This document shows, piece by piece, positions 6,331 to 11,787 of a stretch of DNA of 11,787 nucleotides (position 1 is its first letter; every line of letters starts with the position of its first letter). Under the pieces are notes generated by a model. The model had not been told where the DNA came from. It made no database searches and saw only the letters and a program-made list of their open reading frames with translations. Made by a program: the position numbers and the translations under genes. The stretch covers positions 1 to 11,787 of the forward strand of contig CAJTQX010000056.1 in the NCBI GenBank assembly GCA_910578425.1. Reading direction: 5' to 3'. Source of the stretch: an uncultured Anaerotignum sp. GTDB taxonomy: Bacteria; Bacillota; Clostridia; Lachnospirales; Anaerotignaceae.

Positions 6331-7650
6331 ATGGGATTACAGAAAGAGATGTATGCGGAAGCGCAGAAATATATGGTAGGCGGTGGCTCTGCCAGCGGGC
6401 GGTTCAATGCAACGCTGGGGCAGCCCTTATATCTGGAACGCTGTGAAGGGGCATATTTGTATGATGTGGAAGGCAAAAGGTACATAGATTACCATTCTTC
6501 CGCAGGCCCCGCGCTGTTTGGCTATAAGCACCCGCGGCTGGAGGCCGCCGCGAAGGCTGCATTGGAAAAAGGATTTTATTGGGGCTATGATTCGCAGGAA
6601 ACGATTGCGCTTGCGAAGGAGTTATGCAAATTGATTCCCAGTGCGGAACGGGTAAGGCTGGTCAATTCCGGTACAGAGGTCACGCTTTCTGCCCTGCGAT
6701 TGGCCAGGGCTTATACAGGAAAGGAAATTGTGATACGTTTTGAAGGGCATTTCCATGGAATGCACGAAATGATTTGGTACAACCATAATCAAGAGGGGGA
6801 AATGAATGAAATCGGGGAGATTGCGAATATCCCGGATGGGGCCGGTTTCCCGGAATGCTTCGGAGATGTGGTAAAAAATGTAGAATTCAATGATTTTGAT
6901 GCGCTGGAGCGGGTGGCGGAGCACTACAAAGAAAAGGTTGCGGCGATTATTATGGAACCGATTTCCTACAATTGTGGCTGCTATCCTGCGCGGAAGGAAT
7001 ATCTTGAAAAGGTGCGTGAGCTTTGCACACGGGAGGGAATTGTCCTGATATTTGACGAAGTGATTTGCGGTTACCGGATGCGGCCCGGCAGCGCGCAGGC
7101 GTATTATGGCGTTACGCCGGATCTGACAACGCTGGCAAAAGCAATCGGCGGCGGTTTCCCGATTGCCGCAGTTGTCGGGAAAAAGGAAATCATGGAGATG
7201 GGCGGGCCGACAGGGCCAGCCGGCGTCAGCGGGACATATTCAGGGGCACTGATGCCGGTAATGGCGGCACTGGAATGCGCCAAAATGGTACAGGAATCTG
7301 GCTTTTATGATTATCTGGAAAAAATCGGGGACGCGCTGTATGGCGGCATAGAAGATTTGATGAAAAAGCATGGGATCAAGGGCCATGTGAGAGGGATTGG
7401 CGCAAGGTTTGGCATTTATTTTGGCGTGGAGGACCCGGAGGATGATTATAGCTGGAGAACGGTTAAACGGAAATTTGACGCGGAGATGAACAATAAATTC
7501 CTGACAAACTGCCTGCGGGAGGGGATTTATTTCCACAACTATGGGACAAGCCCAGTGCCTGCACATAACGGCTTCGGTTCCCAGCATACGATGGAGGATA
7601 TTGCATATACGCTAGACAAAATAGACCGGATTTTTGCGAGGATCAGGTAA
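6331..7650 (+). CDS. Class III PLP-dependent aminotransferase, glutamate-1-semialdehyde-aminomutase-like
   Basis: A 439-residue fold-type I PLP enzyme. The expected features are in order: 'NSGTEV' (112-117) for the PLP phosphate, 'GHFHG' (139-143), Glu209-Pro210, Asp242 in 'FDEVICGYR' that holds the pyridine nitrogen, and Lys270 in 'LAKAIGGGFP' that forms the Schiff base. Length and order are most like GSA aminomutases and related amino-sugar or omega-amino-acid transaminases. With no haem biosynthesis genes nearby and a transport and redox context, a catabolic role is more likely than tetrapyrrole synthesis. GAGGAGGAG (6316-6324) sits six bases before the ATG. It differs clearly from the second class III enzyme that follows, so the two probably have separate roles. 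Confidence 0.88.
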   Translation: MGLQKEMYAEAQKYMVGGGSASGRFNATLGQPLYLERCEGAYLYDVEGKRYIDYHSSAGPALFGYKHPRLEAAAKAALEKGFYWGYDSQETIALAKELCKLIPSAERVRLVNSGTEVTLSALRLARAYTGKEIVIRFEGHFHGMHEMIWYNHNQEGEMNEIGEIANIPDGAGFPECFGDVVKNVEFNDFDALERVAEHYKEKVAAIIMEPISYNCGCYPARKEYLEKVRELCTREGIVLIFDEVICGYRMRPGSAQAYYGVTPDLTTLAKAIGGGFPIAAVVGKKEIMEMGGPTGPAGVSGTYSGALMPVMAALECAKMVQESGFYDYLEKIGDALYGGIEDLMKKHGIKGHVRGIGARFGIYFGVEDPEDDYSWRTVKRKFDAEMNNKFLTNCLREGIYFHNYGTSPVPAHNGFGSQHTMEDIAYTLDKIDRIFARIR

Positions 7651-7676
7651 GCTCATGAGAAAGGAGCGGTGTATTT

Positions 7677-9101
7677 ATGAATGGCAAAGGCTTTGAAATG
7701 GAAGCAAGAGAAGTGAAGCAATTTGAAACAAAATACAGAAAAATCTGTACGCCTATCCCTGTGCCGGAATCCTTCCCTTTGCTGGAGGAAATGCAGGAAT
7801 TTGAGCCGCGCTCTATGGCGGGACAGCCATTGATTGTTTGGGACCATACGGAGGACGGATATAAGGTCTGCGATCCTTATGGGAATAAATTTTTAGACTT
7901 TTCTTCTGCGGTTATGATTACGAACGCAGGGCATGGCAACCCCAAGCTGATTGAGGCAATTCAAAGAACGTTGGACAAGCCGCTGCTGGCTGCCTATGCC
8001 TTCCCCACAAAAGAACGCGTGGAAGCGGCGAAAGCATTGGTCAGCGTATGCCCGATTCCGGACGCGAAAGCATTTATGTTAAGTTCTGGTAAGGAGGCAG
8101 TGGAATGTGCGTTTAAGCTGGCGAGGACATATGGAAAAAGGAAGGGCGGGCCGGAAAAAAAGGTTATTATTTCTTATGAAAGTGCATTTCATGGCAGGAC
8201 GCTTGCTTCCCAGCTTGTAGGCGGGATGGACAGCCTGAAAGACTGGATCGGCAATTTGGATCAGGATGTATTTCAGGCACCTTGGCCGAATGGGTATGAG
8301 CATGAATGGGCGGATGAAACGGCGCAGGATTTTGACGAAGATAAAATGTTCCGGACACTTCTGGATACGATTGACAGACATGGCGTTAAGTATGAAAATA
8401 TTGCAGGAATTATTATAGAATCTTACAATGGGGTACAATGTTATCCCATTCCGAAGGCCTATGCGAAAAAACTGCGGGCATTTTGCGATGAGTACGATAT
8501 TCTGCTGATTATGGACGAAATTCAGACAGGTTTCTGCCGTACGGGGAAATGGTTTGCGTTCCAGCATTACGATATTCTGCCGGATATTTTTACGGCGGCG
8601 AAAGGACTGAGCGGCGCGCTGCCGATGTCTGCGGTATTTGCGCGCAAAGAAATCATGGATTTATATGCTCCGAACACCATGACGTCTACACATTCCGGCA
8701 GCCCTGTTGCGGCGGCTGCAACGGCGGCGAACATACGCTTTATGAAAGAAGAAAAACTGGATGAAGCGGCGGCTGCAAAAGCAAAGATTATGGAAAAGCA
8801 TTTGTCGGCACTGAAGGAGAGATTCCCAGAGCGGATTGCCTATATCGGAGGGCTTGGCCTTGCCTGGGCCTGCACATTTGCGAATCCCAAAACAAAAAAA
8901 GGACAGCCGGAATTTGCGCTGGAGGTCACAAAAAAATGTGTGGAAAAAGGATTGATGTTCTATGCGGCTGTTGGCGCAGGGATTACGATGAAATTAACGC
9001 CTCCTTTGGTTATCCCGGAGGAAGCTCTGGAGGAAGCATTGCAGGCATATGCCGAAGCAGTTGCGGAAGCGGATGCAGAGATGCCGCCGTATGTGGACTG
9101 A
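7677..9101 (+). CDS. Class III PLP-dependent aminotransferase, GabT/ArgD-like
   Basis: A 474-residue PLP enzyme of the 4-aminobutyrate/ornithine aminotransferase branch. Visible motifs are 'SSGKEA' (136-141), 'FHGRT' (171-175), Glu248, Asp280 in 'IMDEIQTGFCRTG', Lys309 in 'TAAKGLSGALP' (Schiff base), and 'THSGSP' in the PLP-phosphate loop. Several normally fixed positions differ: the usual Thr/Ser/Ala in SG-x-EA is Lys139; the usual Pro after the catalytic-region Glu is Ser249; and the Arg expected before 'L.PPLVI', which binds the alpha-carboxylate in GabT-type enzymes, is Lys439. This argues for an altered substrate or even a non-transaminase reaction. Start: AAGGAG (7661-7666) lies ten bases upstream. 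An internal ATG seven codons in is possible. Confidence 0.87.
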   Translation: MNGKGFEMEAREVKQFETKYRKICTPIPVPESFPLLEEMQEFEPRSMAGQPLIVWDHTEDGYKVCDPYGNKFLDFSSAVMITNAGHGNPKLIEAIQRTLDKPLLAAYAFPTKERVEAAKALVSVCPIPDAKAFMLSSGKEAVECAFKLARTYGKRKGGPEKKVIISYESAFHGRTLASQLVGGMDSLKDWIGNLDQDVFQAPWPNGYEHEWADETAQDFDEDKMFRTLLDTIDRHGVKYENIAGIIIESYNGVQCYPIPKAYAKKLRAFCDEYDILLIMDEIQTGFCRTGKWFAFQHYDILPDIFTAAKGLSGALPMSAVFARKEIMDLYAPNTMTSTHSGSPVAAAATAANIRFMKEEKLDEAAAAKAKIMEKHLSALKERFPERIAYIGGLGLAWACTFANPKTKKGQPEFALEVTKKCVEKGLMFYAAVGAGITMKLTPPLVIPEEALEEALQAYAEAVAEADAEMPPYVD

Positions 9102-9112
9102 CAGCAAAGGGA

Positions 9113-9128
9113 ATGGCAGGAGTGCCAT
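9113..9128 (+). promoter_or_regulatory. Hairpin with a GGAG loop ahead of the kinase gene
   Basis: ATGGCA (9113-9118) and TGCCAT (9123-9128) are perfect complements around the loop GGAG. The right arm contains an ATG (9127) that opens a 20-codon frame ending at 9189, past the kinase start at 9167. This arrangement could couple or limit kinase translation. The stem is short. Confidence 0.3.
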
Positions 9129-9166
9129 GAAAAGAAAATGCGTGCGGAAGGCAGGGGATAGACGGA

Positions 9167-10666
9167 ATGAAGTATTTAATCGGCGCTGATTTCGGCGGAG
9201 GATCTTCCAAGGCTACACTGCTGCGGGAAGATGGAAAAATCATTGCGGCGGCATCTAAAGAATATCCGACATTTTACCCTGAGGATGGCTGGGCGGAACA
9301 GGACCCGGAGGATTCTTACCGAGCGTTTGTGGAAAATGTGCGGACAGTGATGAGGGATGGGGCAGTCAGCCCGGACGAGGTCGCCTGTCTTTGTCTGGAT
9401 GGGGCGACGCATACGGCAGTCTTACTGGATGAACAGGACATACCTGTCCGCAACGCTATTTACTGGACAGATTCCCGCAGCCGGGAGGAGGTCCGTTTTC
9501 TGAAAGAACAGTATGAGGAAAGGATTTACGCATATGCTTGGAATACGCCCAATGAAATGTGGACGCTGCCGCATTTGATGTGGCTGCGGAAGCATGAGGG
9601 GACAGACTTTCGCAGAATCCACAAAATCATGTTTATGAAGGATTATGTGCGCTACCGTTTGACGGGAGATTTTGTGACGGACTATGTGGAGGCCATGGGC
9701 TCCATGCTGATGGATGTTCCAAATGGCTGCTGGTCCGATGAGCTTTGCGCGTTGGCGGGAATCCGAAAAGAGATGCTCCCCCAAATTGTAGACCCGATGG
9801 AGATTCTCAGCCCGATATCAGAACGGGCCTGCAGGGAAACGGGACTTTCTCCTCATACGAAAGTGATTGCGGGCGCAACAGATACCGTTATGGAGGTTTA
9901 TGCCAGCGGAGCGATTCAGGAAGGGCAGATGACGGTGAAGCTGGCGACGGCGGGACGGATCTGCCCGATTACAGACCATGCGCTTTCGAACAGGCGATTG
10001 GTGAATTACCGCCATATTATCCCCGGCCTTTGGTATCCGGGGACGGGAACAAAATCCTGTGCAGCATCTTACCGCTGGTACCGCGATACATTCGGCGGGG
10101 AGGAACAGCTGAAGGGAACGGATGCTTACGAGCAGATGAACCGGGCGGCGGAACGGGTTCCGCCTATGAGCGGGAATCTATATTTCCACCCTTATTTGCA
10201 GGGGGAGCTGACGCCTTACTTTGACGCAAGCCTGCGGGGGAGCTTTACAGGGATCCGTTCTTCCCACACGAAGGGACATTTTACGCGGGCACTGCTGGAG
10301 GGCGTTGCCTATTCCCTGAAGGACTGCTATGAATTGATTTTGCAGGAAAATCTGGAAATCCATCAGGCGATTGTCATTGGCGGCGGTGCGAAAGGAAAAT
10401 TATGGAGGCAGATCGTAAGTGATATGCTTGGCATTGAGATGATACGGACGAGAAACAATGATTCCTCTCTGGGCGCAGCAATGCTGGCCGGCGTTGCATC
10501 CGGCGTTTTTGCCTCATTTGAGGAGAGTATTGCAAAATGTGTGGAGATAGAAACAGTGATACGGCCGGATATGGAAACCTATAAAAAATATGAGAAAGGA
10601 TTCCGACGTTACCAGAGCATTCAGAAAGCACTGGAAGGGATTTACAGAGAGATGGGAGAAGATTGA
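9167..10666 (+). CDS. FGGY-family carbohydrate kinase, xylulokinase-like
   Basis: A 499-residue ATP-dependent kinase, normal length for the family. The N-terminal domain begins 'GADFGGGSSK' with Asp8; most relatives read D-x-G-T at this turn, so the Gly run is unusual. His82 in 'GATHTAVLLD' matches the His of the xylulokinase M-H-G segment, while the Met beside it is replaced by Thr. Asp239 in 'GATDTVMEV' is the expected catalytic base. The C-terminal ATP domain has 'GGGAKGKLWRQ' from 405. It should phosphorylate a hydroxyl on a sugar- or polyol-like molecule, but the changed substrate-side residues argue against plain xylulose. AGGGGA (9153-9158) precedes the start by eight bases; etfB begins two bases after its stop codon. 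A sugar kinase beside two aminotransferases is notable. Confidence 0.88.
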   Translation: MKYLIGADFGGGSSKATLLREDGKIIAAASKEYPTFYPEDGWAEQDPEDSYRAFVENVRTVMRDGAVSPDEVACLCLDGATHTAVLLDEQDIPVRNAIYWTDSRSREEVRFLKEQYEERIYAYAWNTPNEMWTLPHLMWLRKHEGTDFRRIHKIMFMKDYVRYRLTGDFVTDYVEAMGSMLMDVPNGCWSDELCALAGIRKEMLPQIVDPMEILSPISERACRETGLSPHTKVIAGATDTVMEVYASGAIQEGQMTVKLATAGRICPITDHALSNRRLVNYRHIIPGLWYPGTGTKSCAASYRWYRDTFGGEEQLKGTDAYEQMNRAAERVPPMSGNLYFHPYLQGELTPYFDASLRGSFTGIRSSHTKGHFTRALLEGVAYSLKDCYELILQENLEIHQAIVIGGGAKGKLWRQIVSDMLGIEMIRTRNNDSSLGAAMLAGVASGVFASFEESIAKCVEIETVIRPDMETYKKYEKGFRRYQSIQKALEGIYREMGED

Positions 10667-10667
10667 T

Positions 10668-11471
10668 ATGCGCATAGCCGTCTGCATAAAGCAGGTTCCG
10701 GAGAGCCTGACAAAAACCATGCTGTCGGATGGGAAAATCAAACGGGAAGCGCAGGCATCTGTGATGAATCCAGCGGATATTTTTTCGCTGGAGGCTGCGC
10801 TGACGGTAAAAGAACAGCATGGCGGGCAGGTGGATGTGTTTACAATGGGGGCGGAAACGGCGGGAATGATTTTGAAAGAAGCGGCGGCTTTAGGTGCTGA
10901 TAAGATATTCCTGATTTCGGACAGGGCATTTGCAGGGGCGGATACTTATGCGACTGCCCATGTGCTTTCTGCCGCATTGCGCAAGCTGGGGAAATATGAC
11001 CTGATTTTCTGCGGCCGACGGACGATGGACGGCGAAACCGGGCAGGTACCAGTACAGGTTGCGGAGATGATGGGGATCCCTGTCATAACGAATGTAGTAA
11101 GCATTGCGGTTGGTGATGGGCGTATCCTTTGCCGCAGGCTGCTGGAAGGCTGGACGGAACGGCGGGAGTGCAGGCTGCCTGCCGTTGTCAGCGTTATGGA
11201 AGGGATAAAGGGGATTATCCACCCCAGACTCCCTTCTTTAGCGGGATTATACCATGCGGCGCAAAAAGAGATTACGCTGCTGAACAGGATCGACCTTGGA
11301 CTGACGGAAGAAGAAGTAGGCTGCAAAGGTTCTTTTACTGAGGTCAGGCGAGTTTATTTCCCGGAGTGGGACAGAGAATGCCGTTTTTTTGATATGGAGG
11401 AGGGGCTTGTGCAGACGGCGGAGGCCATTCGGTGGGTGAAGAAAGAAATGAGGGGAGCATATGGAAAATAG
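10668..11471 (+). CDS. etfB: Electron transfer flavoprotein beta subunit
   Basis: A 267-residue EtfB/FixA-family protein. It begins 'MRIAVCIKQVP', the hallmark start of the family, and carries 'MNPADIFSLEAAL' near residues 34-46, the 'GADKIFLISD' strand, and 'CGRRTMDGETGQVP' (115-128), the conserved nucleotide-binding stretch. I reject the longer in-frame start at 10590, which lies inside the kinase gene; GGGAG (10654-10658) serves ATG 10668. The gene overlaps etfA by 11 bases. EtfB and EtfA form a cytoplasmic heterodimer that carries electrons from dehydrogenases. Here the likely donor is the GlcD-like/Fe-S pair at the head of the cluster, as in clostridial lactate dehydrogenase-Etf systems. 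Whether this Etf bifurcates electrons cannot be judged with EtfA missing. Confidence 0.93.
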   Translation: MRIAVCIKQVPESLTKTMLSDGKIKREAQASVMNPADIFSLEAALTVKEQHGGQVDVFTMGAETAGMILKEAAALGADKIFLISDRAFAGADTYATAHVLSAALRKLGKYDLIFCGRRTMDGETGQVPVQVAEMMGIPVITNVVSIAVGDGRILCRRLLEGWTERRECRLPAVVSVMEGIKGIIHPRLPSLAGLYHAAQKEITLLNRIDLGLTEEEVGCKGSFTEVRRVYFPEWDRECRFFDMEEGLVQTAEAIRWVKKEMRGAYGK

Positions 11472-11742
11472 GAAGTACCTTCCGGAAATCTGGGTATACT
11501 GTGAAACGAATGAAAAGGGCCTGACACGCGGTAGCCAGGAGCTGCTGGGGAAGGCGCGCTCCCTTGCGGATGAAATGGACTGTATGGTGACAGCGGTATT
11601 GTTTGAATTAGCTGGCCGGAAGAGCGGGGCACAGGCTGCTATTTGCTTTGGCGCGGATATAGCATACCATTTTCTCTCTTCCTGCGGTATGGATGAGGCG
11701 GCACAGGCACAGGCAATTGAGGAGAAACTGAATGAGGAATGA
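11461..11742 (+). pseudogene. etfA: Electron transfer flavoprotein alpha subunit, truncated by an insertion sequence
   Basis: Only 93 residues of a protein usually over 300 long. Residues 7-70 fit the EtfA N-terminal domain: 'IWVYCE', then 'GSQELLGKARSLAD', then 'VTAVLFE' and 'CFGADIAYHF'. The FAD-binding C-terminal domain is absent. The last sense codon ends at 11739. The stop TGA (11740-11742) is the first three bases of an IS3-type terminus, so the truncation comes from insertion, not natural gene end. AGGGGAG (11451-11457) precedes the ATG closely, and the gene overlaps etfB by 11 bases. The remainder may survive beyond the IS, outside the window. The fragment alone should not bind FAD or form a working ETF. 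Confidence 0.85.
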
Positions 11743-11787
11743 AGTGCCCCCGAAAAGTTAGACAAAGTTTATAGGTTAAAATTATTC
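11740..11787. mobile_element. Terminus of an IS3-family (IS150-like) insertion sequence (partial)
   Basis: The sequence starts TGAAGTGCCCCCGAAAAGTT and continues AGACAAAG, closely matching the ends of IS150-group IS3 elements (5'-TG, a C-run, then AAAAGTTAGACA). It begins exactly where the etfA reading frame loses its homology. GAA or GGAA just before it (11736-11739) would be the 3-4 base target duplication; the other end lies outside the window, so this cannot be tested here. It differs from the terminus at 1-54 beyond a shared A-run/GT-GACA core. Confidence 0.72.

Noticed and set aside
10590..10667. Upstream in-frame start for etfB
   Set aside because: It lies inside the kinase gene, and the family's typical N-terminus begins at ATG 10668.
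1..11787. Composite transposon carrying the catabolic cluster
   Set aside because: The two visible IS ends differ in sequence, so they are not two copies of one element framing the cluster, and neither element is complete in the window.
1..11787. CRISPR arrays, tRNA or rRNA genes, phage genes
   Set aside because: No regularly spaced repeats, no cloverleaf or rRNA-like segments, and no phage-like proteins were seen on either strand.

Overview
This window reads as one long plus-strand catabolic gene cluster (615 to about 11740) from an anaerobic Firmicute. It is boxed in by insertion-sequence material at both edges. The organism call is an inference from strong GGAGG-type ribosome binding sites, tightly packed genes, an ETF paired with a GlcD-like dehydrogenase, and IS4- and IS3-type remnants. 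Genes of medium GC against very AT-rich non-coding DNA suggest Clostridia, perhaps Lachnospiraceae-like, but no single marker gene proves it.

Left edge (1-614): positions 1-54 look like the terminus of an IS3-type element. It cuts into the N-terminal part of an IS4-type transposase gene on the minus strand (start codon at 219). A gene-free AT-rich stretch follows (220-614). It holds two copies of the dyad TGAC-N6-GTCA and a good sigma-A-like promoter (529-557) just ahead of the first gene.

Cluster (615-11742), in order: a GlcD/alkyl-DHAP-synthase-like FAD oxidoreductase; a GlcF/HdrD-like protein with two [4Fe-4S] motifs and one intact CCG domain; a TRAP transporter (lipoprotein binding protein, small and large membrane subunits); two different class III PLP aminotransferase-fold enzymes; a xylulokinase-like FGGY kinase; etfB; and the start of etfA. 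All genes point the same way. Gaps run from overlaps of 4 and 11 bases up to 200 bases, so one operon, or an operon with internal processing points, is likely. The three largest gaps (3097-3296, 4341-4421, 6200-6330) each contain an inverted repeat. The one at 6198-6285 is the strongest: a 14-bp stem enclosing a second stem.

How the parts may work together (inference): the TRAP system imports a carboxylated compound, and the PLP enzymes remove or move an amino group. The FGGY kinase phosphorylates a sugar- or polyol-like intermediate. The FAD/Fe-S pair oxidises a hydroxy-acid-like intermediate and hands electrons to EtfBA. I do not recognise this combination as a named pathway, and the substrate cannot be read from sequence alone.

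Right edge (11740-11787): an IS3-type terminus has landed in etfA after codon 93. The first three bases of the IS (TGA) supply the stop codon. EtfA therefore lacks its FAD-binding C-terminal part, so in this strain the ETF branch is probably broken unless another EtfA serves it.
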